The notes under the pieces were generated by a model that was given only the letters and a program-made list of their open reading frames with translations, was not told where the DNA came from and made no database searches. This document shows positions 8,065-16,610 of a stretch of DNA of 64,000 nucleotides, piece by piece. The stretch is from positions 6,324,001 to 6,388,000 of the forward strand of contig NZ_CP024190.1 of NCBI RefSeq assembly GCF_003391395.1, read 5' to 3'. Source of the stretch: Mycobacterium marinum (GTDB lineage Bacteria > Actinomycetota > Actinomycetes > Mycobacteriales > Mycobacteriaceae). The stretch's first letter is position 1; each line of letters begins with the position of its first letter. The translations under genes and the position numbers were made by a program.

Positions 8065-8700
8065 AGTCCGGGGCCGGTCGGGGCACCAGGTGTCGGTGAG
8101 CCCGGCCCGCAACGTCTCCAGCGCCAGCTGACACACCCGCGCCAACTCGCCGAGGGACCGGTCTTCGCCCAGCATCCACACTTCCATCGCGCCGAACACC
8201 GCGGCCGCAATGCAACGCGCGGTCACCGCGGTGCGGACCCGGGCATCCGGGGTTTGCGCCGACGTTCCCGCCGCGGCGCAGCTACGTCGTCGCAGCTGAG
8301 CCGCGATCACCTCGGCGAAGTCGGCCTGGACCTCCTGAATGTGCCGGACGATGCGGCTCGGGTCCAGCTCTCCACCGCGCAGGGTGGCGATTTTCGCAAC
8401 GGCTTCAACGTCATACGGAAAGGCGAAGATCGCGGTCTGTACCGAATCGATGATCGTCTCGTCGACGGGGCGGGCGTCCAGCGCCGCGCGAAACCAATGC
8501 AAACCGGTGTAGTCGGCAAACAGCAGATCGTGCTTGGACCTGAAGTGGCGATAGAACGTGCGCAGTGACACCCCGGCATCGGCGGCGATCTGCTCGGCCG
8601 ACGTCTCCTCGACGCCCTGGGCCAGGAAACGCACCACCGCGGCCTGGCGCAGGGCCTCGCGGGTGCGTTCGCTGCGCACCGTCTGCGCGGGCCTGACCAT
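8053..8700 (-). CDS. TetR-family transcriptional regulator (Rv3830c-like)
   Basis: The 215-residue protein has an N-terminal TetR helix-turn-helix (about residues 13-55) with EQIAADAGVSLRTFYRHFRSKHDLLFADY, followed by a variable ligand-binding helical domain. ATG 8700 is chosen; a TTG at 8718 adds six residues but has no family support. It lies upstream of, and in the same direction as, the FAD oxidoreductase, and opposite to the membrane protein at 8782. Palindromes at 8043-8064 and 8734-8755 are its probable binding sites, so it likely represses itself and both neighbours. The ligand is unknown. Confidence 0.88.
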   Translation of the reverse strand: MVRPAQTVRSERTREALRQAAVVRFLAQGVEETSAEQIAADAGVSLRTFYRHFRSKHDLLFADYTGLHWFRAALDARPVDETIIDSVQTAIFAFPYDVEAVAKIATLRGGELDPSRIVRHIQEVQADFAEVIAAQLRRRSCAAAGTSAQTPDARVRTAVTARCIAAAVFGAMEVWMLGEDRSLGELARVCQLALETLRAGLTDTWCPDRPRTVSS

Positions 8701-8733
8701 GGCAGTAAGGTACCCCAACCCGCGACCCCGACA

Positions 8734-8755
8734 GTTATGTCAATATTGACAAAAC
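8734..8755. promoter_or_regulatory. TetR operator 2, in the divergent TetR/membrane-protein promoter
   Basis: The left arm is GTTATGTCAAT and the right arm is ATTGACAAAAC. The 12-bp core GTCAATATTGAC is a perfect palindrome. It lies 34 bp upstream of the TetR start and 26 bp upstream of ATG 8782. It matches the site at 8043-8064 closely, giving the consensus GTTWTGTCAATWWTGACRAAAC in two halves. Confidence 0.75.
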
Positions 8756-8781
8756 TTCGGGATAGGGGTGAGACTGCGCCC

Positions 8782-9264
8782 ATGGTGTCGCTTCTTGTCC
8801 ACGCGGTTCTCGGAATTGCCGTCATCGGCTGGATCATCGCGTCGAACCCTCAGGTGTATGCCCGGCCGGCCGCAGGTGCGTGGTTCTCCCCGCTGGAATG
8901 CGTGTACTACGCGGTCGGCATCGCCTCGATCGCCTTGGGCTGGTACTTCAACATCCGCTTCGTCCGGGAGTACTCGCACGGCGCGACCAACCCCATCTGG
9001 GGCCCCGGTAGCTGGGCGGACTACATCCGGCTGATGTTCACCAACCCGGCCGCCGGTTCGGCCAGCCAGGACTACACGATCGCCAACGTGATCCTGCTGC
9101 CGCTGTTCTCCATCGTCGATGGCTACCGACGCGGTCTGCGCCGGCCCTGGCTGTACTTCGTGTCCAGCCTGTTCACCAGCTTCGCCTTCGCGCTGGCGTT
9201 CTACTTCGCCACCATCGAACGCCAGCACCGCCACGAACAGGCTCGCGACAAGGTGGGCGTCTAG
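8782..9264 (+). CDS. DUF2834-type integral membrane protein (Rv3831-like)
   Basis: This 160-residue protein has four predicted membrane segments: near residues 3-20 (LLVHAVLGIAVIGWIIA), 38-55, about 95-112 and 125-145. The open frame begins at 8737, but ATG 8782 has an AGGGGTGAG ribosome site, begins at the first membrane helix and gives the length of the M. tuberculosis gene. It is divergent from the TetR gene across operator 2, so it is probably in the same regulon as the FAD oxidoreductase. Function unknown. In M. tuberculosis two further genes separate it from serS; here serS follows directly and convergently, its stop overlapping this one by four bases. Confidence 0.8.
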   Translation: MVSLLVHAVLGIAVIGWIIASNPQVYARPAAGAWFSPLECVYYAVGIASIALGWYFNIRFVREYSHGATNPIWGPGSWADYIRLMFTNPAAGSASQDYTIANVILLPLFSIVDGYRRGLRRPWLYFVSSLFTSFAFALAFYFATIERQHRHEQARDKVGV

Positions 9265-10520
9265 CCCTTGGGCTCGAGCACCTCGGTGCCCACGAACCCA
9301 ACCAGGGCCGCGGGAACCCGCACGCTGCCGTCGGGCTGTTGGTGGTTTTCCAGAATCGACACCAACCACCGCGTCGTGCCCAGCGTGCCGTTCAACGTGG
9401 CCGCGATCTGCGGTTTGCCGTTGGCGTCGCGGTAGCGCGTCGCCAGCCGTCGGGCCTGAAACGTGGTGCAGTTCGAGGTGGAGGTCAGCTCGCGGTAGGT
9501 GCCCTGGGTCGGCACCCACGCCTCGCAGTCGAACTTGCGGGCGGCCGAGGCGCCGAGATCGCCGGCCGCCACGTCGATCACCCGATAGGGGACCTCGATC
9601 TGCGCCAGCATCTCGCGCTGCCAGGCCAGCAGCCGTTGATGTTCGGCCTCGGCGTCGGCGGGGGCGCAGTAGACGAAGCCTTCCACCTTGTCGAACTGGT
9701 GCACCCGGATGATGCCGCGGGTGTCCTTGCCGTAGCTGCCGGCCTCGCGCCGAAAGCATGACGACCATCCGGCGTAGCGCAACGGCCCCTCGGACAGGTC
9801 CACGATCTCGTCGGCGTGATAGCCCGCCATCGGCACCTCAGAGGTGCCCACCAGGTACAGGTCGTCGGCCTCGAGCCGATAGACCTCGTCGGCATGGGCG
9901 CCGAGGAATCCGGTACCGGCCATCACCTCCGGTCGCACCAGCACCGGCGGGATCATCGGGATGAAGCCGTTGCCGACGGCCAGCCGCAGCGCCAGCTGCA
10001 ACAGACCCAGCTGCAACAACGCACCCTGACCGGTCAAGAAATAGAATCGCGACCCTGCCACCTTGGCGCCGCGCGCCATGTCGATCAGGCCCAGCGATTC
10101 GCCGAGTTCCAGGTGGTCTTTCGGATTGTCTATCGCGCGGGGTTCGCCGACCACGTCCAGCACCGCGTAGTCGTCCTCCCCGCCGGCGGGCACGCCGTCG
10201 AGGATGACGTTCGGTATTGCCATGTGTGCTGCGGTGAAGGCCGTCTCGGTTTCGGACTGCGTCGCCTCGGCGGCCTTGACCTGCTCGGCGAGATCCTTGG
10301 CCCGTTGCAGCAGGGCGGGACGCTCTTCGGGCGATGCACCACCCACGCCCTTGCTGGCGGCTTTCTGCTCGGCCCGCAAGGAGTCCGCGGTCGAGATCGC
10401 GGTCCGGCGGGCCGTGTCCGCCGTGAGCAGGGCATCTACCAGCGCCGGGTCTTCGCCGCGGCTGAGCTGGGATCGGCGTACGACGTCGGGGTCTTCCCGG
10501 AGCAGTTTCAGGTCGATCAC
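9261..10520 (-). CDS. serS: Seryl-tRNA synthetase
   Basis: A complete class II synthetase of 419 residues, the same length as M. tuberculosis SerRS. It charges tRNA-Ser with serine. The N-terminal coiled-coil arm (about residues 27-105, rich in A, E, K and Q) contacts the tRNA. Motif 2 is seen as FRREAGSYGKDTRGIIRVHQ in the middle, and motif 3 in the C-terminal part as NGTLGTTRWLVSILENHQ, followed by VPAALVGFVG. ATG 10520 begins MIDLKLLRE as in other bacteria. The gene is divergent from the Rv3835-like gene; the intervening 120 bp must hold both promoters. Confidence 0.97.
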   Translation of the reverse strand: MIDLKLLREDPDVVRRSQLSRGEDPALVDALLTADTARRTAISTADSLRAEQKAASKGVGGASPEERPALLQRAKDLAEQVKAAEATQSETETAFTAAHMAIPNVILDGVPAGGEDDYAVLDVVGEPRAIDNPKDHLELGESLGLIDMARGAKVAGSRFYFLTGQGALLQLGLLQLALRLAVGNGFIPMIPPVLVRPEVMAGTGFLGAHADEVYRLEADDLYLVGTSEVPMAGYHADEIVDLSEGPLRYAGWSSCFRREAGSYGKDTRGIIRVHQFDKVEGFVYCAPADAEAEHQRLLAWQREMLAQIEVPYRVIDVAAGDLGASAARKFDCEAWVPTQGTYRELTSTSNCTTFQARRLATRYRDANGKPQIAATLNGTLGTTRWLVSILENHQQPDGSVRVPAALVGFVGTEVLEPKG

Positions 10521-10640
10521 GGCCGCAAGACTACTTTTGACGGGTTGGCCGCGTCGCGTCAGCTCGGCTTCTGTCGGGCTCTGGTATCACATGTGCAACA
10601 TTGGTCACGTGGCTATGTGGGCCCTGTAAGAATGGAACTG

Positions 10641-12023
10641 ATGTTGGACGCGCCCGAGAAGGAGCTCGCACCGGATAGCGAGCCTGACCCCGACGCCGAA
10701 GCCGACGCCGAAACTGCCGCCGAAGCGGAGCAGCCGTCGGCCGGCTTCCGGTGGCCGCGTGCCCTGCAAGCGTCGGCGACCAGGCGCGGGTTGCTGCTCA
10801 CCGCACTGGGCGGCCTGCTGATCGCCGGTTTGATCACCGCGATCCCCGACGTTGCCACCGGGCCGGGCCGGCTGGCCGGCTACATCGACAACAACCCGGT
10901 GCCCAGCACCGGCACCAAGAGCAACGCCGCTTTCAACCGCGCCACCACCGGCGACTGCCTGATGTGGCCGGAAGGCACACCGGAGGCGGCCACCATCGTC
11001 GACTGCGGCGATGAGCACCGGTTCGAAGTCGCCGAGTCCATCGACATGCGAACCTTCCCCGGTTCGGAGTACGGGCCCGACGCCGCTCCCCCATCACCGG
11101 CCCGCATTCAGCAGATCAGCCAGGAACAGTGCCAGGCCGCGGTGCGCCGCTACCTCGGCGCCAAGTTCGATCCCAACAGCAAGTTCACCACCAGCATGCT
11201 CTGGTCCGGCGACCGGGCGTGGCGCCAGGCCGGCGAGCGCCGCATGCTGTGCGGCCTGCAGTTGCCCGGTCCCAACAACCAACAGACCGCGTTCAAGGGC
11301 AAGGTCGCCGACATCAATCAATCCAAGGTCTGGCCGGCCGGCACCTGTTTGGGCATTGATTCGACCACCAACCAGCCAATCGATATTCCGGTCGACTGCG
11401 CGGCGCCCCATGCCATGGAGGTCACCGGCACGGTCAATCTGGCGGAGAAGTTCCCCGACGCCCTGCCGCCCGAGCCCGAGCAGGACGGGTACATCAAAGA
11501 CACCTGTACCCGGCTGACCGACGCCTACCTCGCCCCCATCAAGTTGCGCACCACCACCCTGACCCTGATCTACCCCACGCTGTCGCTGCCGAGCTGGTCC
11601 GCGGGCAGCCGCGAAGTCGCGTGCAGCATCGGCGCGACGCTGGGCAATGGGGGCTGGGCCACGTTGGTGAACAGCGCCAAGGGGGAGCTGTTGATCAACG
11701 GGCAACCACCGGTGCCGCCGCCCGACATTCCCGAAGAGCGGCTCACGTTGCCGCCCATTCCGCTGCAGGTGCCGCCCGCCGCGCCCGCGCCCGCACCCCG
11801 GCAGACCCAAACGGCTCCGCCGAGCAATCAGCATCTACCCAATCAGCAACCGGTGGTGACGCCGTCGCGGGCCCCCGCCGCCCCGGCCACCACAACCCAG
11901 GCGACTCAGCCGCCGCCGGCGACCCAAAGTCAGCCGCCGCCCGCCGATGGCGGCGCACCACCGCCTGCCCAAGCACCCGAACCCGAGGCCCCCGCGCCCG
12001 CGGAACCCGCGCCGGGAGGCTAG
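10641..12023 (+). CDS. Membrane-anchored septum-formation-domain protein (Rv3835-like)
   Basis: A 460-residue protein with an acidic cytoplasmic N terminus (residues 1-45), one membrane anchor (about 52-75, LLLTALGGLLIAGLITAI), an extracytoplasmic domain with conserved cysteines (GDCLMWP, VDCGDEHRFEVAE, CQAAVRRYLG, VDCAAPHAMEV) and a long Pro/Ala/Gln-rich tail. The repeated C...DCxxxHxxEV pattern is that of the septum-formation (Septum_form) domain of actinobacterial envelope proteins. The open frame runs back to 9816 across serS on the other strand, but the family N terminus MLDAPE starts at ATG 10641 (ATG 10632 is an alternative). Coupled to the small metalloprotease-like gene downstream. 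Confidence 0.85.
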   Translation: MLDAPEKELAPDSEPDPDAEADAETAAEAEQPSAGFRWPRALQASATRRGLLLTALGGLLIAGLITAIPDVATGPGRLAGYIDNNPVPSTGTKSNAAFNRATTGDCLMWPEGTPEAATIVDCGDEHRFEVAESIDMRTFPGSEYGPDAAPPSPARIQQISQEQCQAAVRRYLGAKFDPNSKFTTSMLWSGDRAWRQAGERRMLCGLQLPGPNNQQTAFKGKVADINQSKVWPAGTCLGIDSTTNQPIDIPVDCAAPHAMEVTGTVNLAEKFPDALPPEPEQDGYIKDTCTRLTDAYLAPIKLRTTTLTLIYPTLSLPSWSAGSREVACSIGATLGNGGWATLVNSAKGELLINGQPPVPPPDIPEERLTLPPIPLQVPPAAPAPAPRQTQTAPPSNQHLPNQQPVVTPSRAPAAPATTTQATQPPPATQSQPPPADGGAPPPAQAPEPEAPAPAEPAPGG

Positions 12024-12027
12024 CCGG

Positions 12028-12378
12028 GTGGCGGTGCGGATGGACCCCCGGCGGTTCGACGAACTGGTCTCTGACGCACTGGACCTGATTCCGCCCCAGC
12101 TGGCGGCCGCTATGGACAACGTCGTGGTGCTGGTCGCCGACCGCCACCCCGACGAAAACGACCTGCTCGGCCTTTACGAGGGGGTCGCCCTGACCGAGCG
12201 TGATTCCGACTACGCCGGAGCCCTGCCGGACGCCATCACGATCTACCGGGAAGCGCTGCTGGATGTCTGCGAGTCCGCCGACGAGGTTGTCGACCAGGTG
12301 GCGATCACGGTGATCCACGAGATCGCCCACCATTTCGGTATCGACGACGACCGGCTGGGCCAGCTGGGCTGGGCGTGA
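12028..12378 (+). CDS. Zincin-like metallopeptidase-family protein (Rv3836-like)
   Basis: This 116-residue protein carries the zincin signature HEIAHHFGID near its C terminus, which supplies two histidine metal ligands and the catalytic glutamate. It belongs to the small actinobacterial 'metallopeptidase family' (DUF1025-like) whose substrates are unknown. The start is GTG 12028, five bases after the upstream stop, with a GGGAGG ribosome site at 12014-12020. That makes an operon with the septum-domain protein. The larger frame from 11947 merely overlaps the proline-rich tail of the upstream gene. Confidence 0.85.
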   Translation: MAVRMDPRRFDELVSDALDLIPPQLAAAMDNVVVLVADRHPDENDLLGLYEGVALTERDSDYAGALPDAITIYREALLDVCESADEVVDQVAITVIHEIAHHFGIDDDRLGQLGWA

Positions 12379-12444
12379 TCGGCCATCGAATTACGATGGG
12401 CGCGCCAACCCGGCGATGTCGGGGTGCGGTGCTATGAACGGTCT

Positions 12445-12654
12445 ATGAGCACAGGCTGCCGCGACTGCCGGGCAGGCTTGGGACACTGCCACGGGACCTT
12501 GATTCGGCACGTGGAGGGTCCACTATCCGGCCGGTCGGAATGCACCGAATCCGATTGTGTCGACGCCGAGCTGATACCGCACACCTTCGTCGTCGACTGC
12601 GCGGCCATCGGCTGCACTTGCGGCGAGAGCGCCGCGGTCACCCTGGCGGGGTGA
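12445..12654 (+). CDS. Small cysteine-rich protein
   Basis: This 69-residue protein begins MSTGCRDCRAGLGHCHGTLIRH and contains nine cysteines and several histidines in pairs (CRDC, CHG, CTESDC, CTCGES). The spacing suggests a small zinc-binding fold. ATG 12445 starts the Cys-rich part; an upstream ATG at 12424 has no better ribosome site. It lies between the metallopeptidase-like gene and the convergent phosphoglycerate-mutase gene, three bases from the latter. The codon pattern and the dense Cys/His content argue that it is real. I do not recognise a function. Confidence 0.6.
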   Translation: MSTGCRDCRAGLGHCHGTLIRHVEGPLSGRSECTESDCVDAELIPHTFVVDCAAIGCTCGESAAVTLAG

Positions 12655-12657
12655 CCG

Positions 12658-13344
12658 TCAGCCCATCGGGTCGCCGCTGGACGCCATGAGGTCGCCGGCG
12701 GCGGAGTCGACCTCGGCGCAGAAGGGCGGCGTTTTCGTTCCCCACCGGACGCAACTCCAGCGACCGTCGGTGATCGGGGTCAGCACCACCGATTCGGCGT
12801 TGTCCAGGTGGTTGTCCAAGGCGAAGTTGGCGTCCACCCCGGCGAGCACAGCACCGGCCAGCCGGATGGCCGCGCCGTGGCTGACCACGACGAGATCGCC
12901 GGTTCGGTCTTCGTCGTCCAGATAGCGCATTCGCAGGTCGTTGAGCACCGGCACATAGCGCGCCAGCACGTCGTTGGCGCTCTCACCGCCCGGCAACGGG
13001 ACATCCAGCTCGCCGCAATGCCACCGCTTGTAGATGGCGTTGAATTCCGCGACGGCCTCGTCATCACAGCGGTTTTCCAGCTCGCCGACCTGTACCTCGT
13101 GAATGCCGACCACCTCGTGGGCCGAGACGGCCAGTTCGGCGGCGATCACCTCGGCCGTCTGCGACGCCCGAGTAGCGATCGAGTGCACCAGCATGGCGGG
13201 ACGAATCAAACCGCCGCGCGCGAAGGCCTGTGCCTGCTCCCGGCCCGTCGGGGTCAACTCCGCCCCCGGCGGCAGCGTGTCCAAGCGACGCTCGACATTG
13301 CTGACCGACTGACCGTGGCGAACCAGCACCAGACGACCGCTCAT
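12658..13344 (-). CDS. Histidine phosphatase / phosphoglycerate-mutase family protein (Rv3837c-like)
   Basis: A 228-residue protein opening MSGRLVLVRHGQSVSNVERRLDT, with the catalytic RHG motif at once after the first strand. The second conserved His is in VVSHGAAIRLAG, and the EVQVGELENR loop of the family is present. Such proteins range from phosphoglycerate mutases to broad phosphatases; the glycolytic enzyme (gpm1) lies elsewhere in mycobacteria, so a phosphatase role is more likely. ATG 13344 overlaps the stop of pheA as ATGA, showing translational coupling. The longer open frame is the 3' end of pheA. Confidence 0.88.
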   Translation of the reverse strand: MSGRLVLVRHGQSVSNVERRLDTLPPGAELTPTGREQAQAFARGGLIRPAMLVHSIATRASQTAEVIAAELAVSAHEVVGIHEVQVGELENRCDDEAVAEFNAIYKRWHCGELDVPLPGGESANDVLARYVPVLNDLRMRYLDDEDRTGDLVVVSHGAAIRLAGAVLAGVDANFALDNHLDNAESVVLTPITDGRWSCVRWGTKTPPFCAEVDSAAGDLMASSGDPMG

Positions 13345-14288
13345 AGCGGCGGCTCCGGGCTTGCTTCGGGCTTGCCTTCGCGCAGCTGCTGCAGCCAGAT
13401 CGCCGCCTCGTCCGCCGGCGGCGGCTGCGCCGCATAGGTCTGACCCGTCGGCCAAGAACCCAGGTATCGCACATCAGCACAACGACGGTGCAGCGCCTTG
13501 AGTGCCTCAGCGACAGCATCGTCGGCGATGTGGCCCACACAGTCGACGAAAAACATGTACGTGCCCAGCCCGGTACGGGTGGGCCGGGACTCGATTCGGG
13601 TGAGGTCGATGCCGCGCATACCGAACTCGGTCAGTGCATCCAGCAGGGCACCGGGCACGTTGGCTATACGCAGCACCGCCGAGGTGCGATCGGTGCCGGT
13701 ACGCGGCGGCGGCGGTCCCGGTACACCGATGAGCAAGAACCGGGTGCGGGCGTTGGACTCGTCAACGACGCCGTCGGCCAGCGACTGCAGCGCCCAGTGA
13801 GCGGCGGCCAGCGGGGACGTCACGGCGGCGTCGACCTGCCCCTCCGCCACCTGGCGGGCCGCGTCGGCGTTGGAGTACGCCGGATGCAGCTCGACGCTGG
13901 GCAGATGAGCGGTCAGCCACTGTCTAACCTGCGCCGCTGCCACCGGGAAAGCCGCCAGGGTCCGTACGTCGGCCGCGCCGACGCCGGGCTTGACCACGAT
14001 GCTGAAGGCTACGTCGAGCGTTGTCTCGGCAAACACCTGCAGCGGCGACCCGATGGCCAGGCTGTCCAGGGTGGGGGCCAGCGAGCCGTCGATCGAGTTC
14101 TCGATCGGCACGCAGGCGAATTCGGCGGCACCGGTACGGACGGCGTCGAGTGCGGCGGGAGTGCTTTCGACCGGCAGCGGTTGCGCGCCTCCGTCGTCGT
14201 GGCCTGGGACCAGCCCGGCAGCCGCTATCTCGAGTAGCGCCGCTTGGGTGAATGTCCCTTCCGGACCGAGATATGCGATGCGCGCCAC
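13341..14288 (-). CDS. pheA: Prephenate dehydratase
   Basis: PheA converts prephenate to phenylpyruvate, the committed step to phenylalanine. The protein has 315 residues from GTG 14288 (VARIAYLGPEGTFTQAAL). The catalytic domain holds the ENSIDGSLAPTLD motif, and a C-terminal ACT domain (about residues 195-275) contains GALLDALTEFGMRGIDLTRIESRPT, which binds phenylalanine for feedback control. It matches M. tuberculosis Rv3838c. Translationally coupled to the downstream phosphatase-family gene. Divergent from the iron-regulated gene at 14387, with a 98-bp intergenic region that contains an IdeR box. Confidence 0.95.
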   Translation of the reverse strand: MARIAYLGPEGTFTQAALLEIAAAGLVPGHDDGGAQPLPVESTPAALDAVRTGAAEFACVPIENSIDGSLAPTLDSLAIGSPLQVFAETTLDVAFSIVVKPGVGAADVRTLAAFPVAAAQVRQWLTAHLPSVELHPAYSNADAARQVAEGQVDAAVTSPLAAAHWALQSLADGVVDESNARTRFLLIGVPGPPPPRTGTDRTSAVLRIANVPGALLDALTEFGMRGIDLTRIESRPTRTGLGTYMFFVDCVGHIADDAVAEALKALHRRCADVRYLGSWPTGQTYAAQPPPADEAAIWLQQLREGKPEASPEPPL

Positions 14289-14348
14289 GCACACAACATT
14301 AACGGCGACGCTCGCCCTTTCGGTGCTTGCAGCCACCACCCCGGTAAG

Positions 14349-14367
14349 TTAACTTAGGCTTACCTAA
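14349..14367. promoter_or_regulatory. IdeR iron box
   Basis: The 19-mer TTAACTTAGGCTTACCTAA matches 16 of 19 positions of the IdeR consensus TTAGGTTAGGCTAACCTAA. It lies 20-38 bp upstream of ATG 14387, where bound IdeR would block the promoter when iron is sufficient. pheA is divergent, so its promoter may be touched as well. Confidence 0.8.
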
Positions 14368-14386
14368 GAACACGGAGGAGTTTGTG

Positions 14387-15184
14387 ATGCTGCCGCTCAC
14401 CAACCCGGCGCCGACGACCGCCGAACGTATTCGCAGCGCATGCGCCCGGGCCGGCGGTGCCCTGCTGGCGGTGGAACGGGACGGACCCGTCGCCACACCC
14501 ATCCATCACCTGATGCCCGACGGGTCTTTTGCGGTGGCCGTTCCCATCGAGCACCCGGGTGCGGGCACCGGCGATCCCGGGCAGCCCCCATGGCAGGCCC
14601 TCCTCGAACTAACGGACTACGCCCCGCTGCCGGTGCGTGAGCCCGTCCGCTCGCTGGTCTGGATACGCGGGCGCCTGCACCCCGTCCCCGCGGACATGAT
14701 CGGCGCGACGCTCGACCTGATCGCCACCGAGAACCCCAATCCAGCCTTGCTGCAAGTCCAGACACCTAGATCCGCACCGGCGCACGGCGCGGAGATCCGA
14801 TACGCATTGCTGCGACTGGAGATCGAGTCGGTGGTCGTCACCGACGCCACCGGCGCGGAACCGATCAGCGTCGTGGACCTACTGGCCGCGCGGCCGGATC
14901 CGTTCTGCGAGATTGAGTCGAGCCTGCTGCGCCACCTGACGACCGACCATCAGGACGTGGTCGCGCGGTTGGTGTCGCGCCTGCCGGCCCCGCTGCGACG
15001 CGGTGAGGTCCGCCCGCTTGGCCTCGACCGCTACGGCGTGCGGTTTCGCATCGAGAGCAACGACGGCGACCGCGATATCCGGCTGCCGTTCCATCGCCCG
15101 GTCGACGACATGCACGGGCTCAGGCAGGCCATCCGGGTGCTGCTGGGCTGCCCGTTCGGCAACGGTCTGCGCGCCCGGCGATAA
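14387..15184 (+). CDS. DUF2470-type protein under an iron box (Rv3839-like)
   Basis: A 265-residue protein beginning MLPLTNPAPTTAERIRSACARAGGALLAVE. The C-terminal third (HHLTTDHQDVVARLVSRL ... GLDRYGVRFRIE) resembles the DUF2470 domain found next to split-barrel haem-utilisation enzymes of the HugZ group, and the N-terminal part could be the barrel. A strong GGAGGAG site precedes ATG 14387 (a GTG lies one codon before). The IdeR box at 14349-14367 predicts induction on iron starvation, which fits a role in haem or iron use. M. tuberculosis Rv3839 lies at the same place. The precise function is not proven. Confidence 0.85.
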   Translation: MLPLTNPAPTTAERIRSACARAGGALLAVERDGPVATPIHHLMPDGSFAVAVPIEHPGAGTGDPGQPPWQALLELTDYAPLPVREPVRSLVWIRGRLHPVPADMIGATLDLIATENPNPALLQVQTPRSAPAHGAEIRYALLRLEIESVVVTDATGAEPISVVDLLAARPDPFCEIESSLLRHLTTDHQDVVARLVSRLPAPLRRGEVRPLGLDRYGVRFRIESNDGDRDIRLPFHRPVDDMHGLRQAIRVLLGCPFGNGLRARR

Positions 15185-15264
15185 CCGCCCGGGGCCAACC
15201 CGTTGCGCCCCGCGCGCCGTGGCGGCCGGCTGCGTTCCGGTGTCCTGGCACGTACGTTGTCCAG

Positions 15265-16494
15265 GTGAACGGCGATCGACCCGCGCAGTTTCGGCGACCC
15301 CAGCCTCCGATCCCGCCGCAATCGGAACCCTCGCAGGTCATCCGGCGCGACACGCTGCCCCTGCGCCGTCCCGCCGAACCCACCGGGACGCCACCGCATC
15401 AACCAACCTCAGCGCCACCTCCACCCAGACCGGCCACCGGCCCCGTCGGCCCCCGACGCCGGCGGCGCACCCCCGCCCCGGCGCCGCCGCCACGTCCGGC
15501 TGCACCCAAAGCGCGCCGCAAAAAGACCGAGCGCCGCTGGGGCAAGATCGTTGCGCTGAGCCTGCTGACCGCCGTGTTACTGGCCGGCGCCGGCATTCTC
15601 GGCGGGGCTTTGTGGCTGGACACGGCGCTGCACCGGGAACCGGTATTGCGCGACTATGCCGACCGGCCCGGCCCCGGGCGCGGCACCAACTGGCTGATCG
15701 TCGGCTCGGACAGTCGCCAGGGTCTGACCACCGAGCAACAGCAGGAGCTGACCACCGGTGGGGATCCCGGAGACGGGCGAACCGACACCATCCTGCTGGT
15801 CCACCTGGCCGAACTCGGATCGAGCACCCCGACGGCCCTGGTATCGATCCCGCGCGATTCATATGTCCCGGTTCCCGGGTATGGCCGCGACAAGATCAAC
15901 GCGGCTTTCGCCACAGGCGGGGCACCCTTGCTGGTGCAAACGGTCGAACAGGCCACCGGCCTGCGAATCGACCACTATGCCGAGATCGGATTCGGCGGAT
16001 TCGCCGAACTGGTCGACGCGCTCGGCGGTGTCCGGATGTGCTTGACGGAACCGATCGGCGATCCACTGGCCGGCATCGATCTAGCGCCGGGCTGCCAGCA
16101 ACTCGACGGCCGAAGCGCACTGGGCTACGTCAGGTCCCGAGCCACACCGAGAGCCGACCTGGACCGAATGATCAACCAGCGCCAGTTCATGTCCGCGTTG
16201 CTGCGCCGGGCCGAAAGCCCCGCGGTGTGGCTCAATCCGTGGCGCTGGTATTCGGTGCCGCGCGCCGCAGCAGCGGCGCTCACCGTCGACCAGGGGGCCC
16301 ACGTATTCGACCTTGCCCGGCTCGGGTGGGCGCTACACGGGCACCCGACGGCCCTGACGGTGCCGATCGGTGAATTCACCACCACCGACGTCGGCTCGGT
16401 CGTGGTGTGGAACCACGACGCGGCCGCCGAGATGTTCGACGCGCTGGCTTCCGACGCACCGATACCCGCCGACGCTTTCGACGGGCCACCATAA
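15265..16494 (+). CDS. LytR-CpsA-Psr (LCP) family cell-wall ligase, full length
   Basis: This 409-residue protein has a Pro/Arg-rich cytoplasmic N terminus (1-90), one membrane anchor (about 93-115), and an extracytoplasmic LCP domain with NWLIVGSDSRQG, GDGRTDTILLVHL, SIPRDSYVPVPGYGRDKINAAF and YVRSR motifs, including the Arg/Asp residues that bind the polyprenyl pyrophosphate. LCP enzymes link arabinogalactan to peptidoglycan in mycobacteria. The M. tuberculosis gene at this position, Rv3840, is only about 137 residues and annotated as a regulator, so this genome appears to keep the intact ancestor. GTG 15265 is the start. Confidence 0.9.
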   Translation: MNGDRPAQFRRPQPPIPPQSEPSQVIRRDTLPLRRPAEPTGTPPHQPTSAPPPPRPATGPVGPRRRRRTPAPAPPPRPAAPKARRKKTERRWGKIVALSLLTAVLLAGAGILGGALWLDTALHREPVLRDYADRPGPGRGTNWLIVGSDSRQGLTTEQQQELTTGGDPGDGRTDTILLVHLAELGSSTPTALVSIPRDSYVPVPGYGRDKINAAFATGGAPLLVQTVEQATGLRIDHYAEIGFGGFAELVDALGGVRMCLTEPIGDPLAGIDLAPGCQQLDGRSALGYVRSRATPRADLDRMINQRQFMSALLRRAESPAVWLNPWRWYSVPRAAAAALTVDQGAHVFDLARLGWALHGHPTALTVPIGEFTTTDVGSVVVWNHDAAAEMFDALASDAPIPADAFDGPP

Positions 16495-16573
16495 CAACGC
16501 AATTTCGGCGCCCCGGGTGTGTTGTAGGTCATAAAGATGCGGAAAATGCGCCCATAATTCCGGCCCGGCTAGG

Positions 16574-16592
16574 TTTACTTAGGCAAACCTGA
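16574..16592. promoter_or_regulatory. IdeR iron box 1 upstream of bfrB
   Basis: TTTACTTAGGCAAACCTGA matches 14 of 19 positions of the IdeR consensus. With the second box at 16611-16629 it makes the tandem arrangement known from M. tuberculosis bfrB, where IdeR activates transcription in high iron. It lies about 95 bp before the start codon, a distance compatible with activation. Confidence 0.7.
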
Positions 16593-16610
16593 CCTTATCG
16601 ATTTCGCGCA

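Noticed and set aside
9816..10631. Long N-terminal extension (to 735 residues) of the septum-domain protein
   Set aside because: It lies entirely antisense to serS, has a biased Arg/Gly/Gln composition, and the family start MLDAPE is at 10641.
15003..16373. 456-residue open frame overlapping the LCP gene in another phase
   Set aside because: Arg/Pro/His-rich shadow of high-GC coding DNA with no domain; the LCP frame is clearly the real one.
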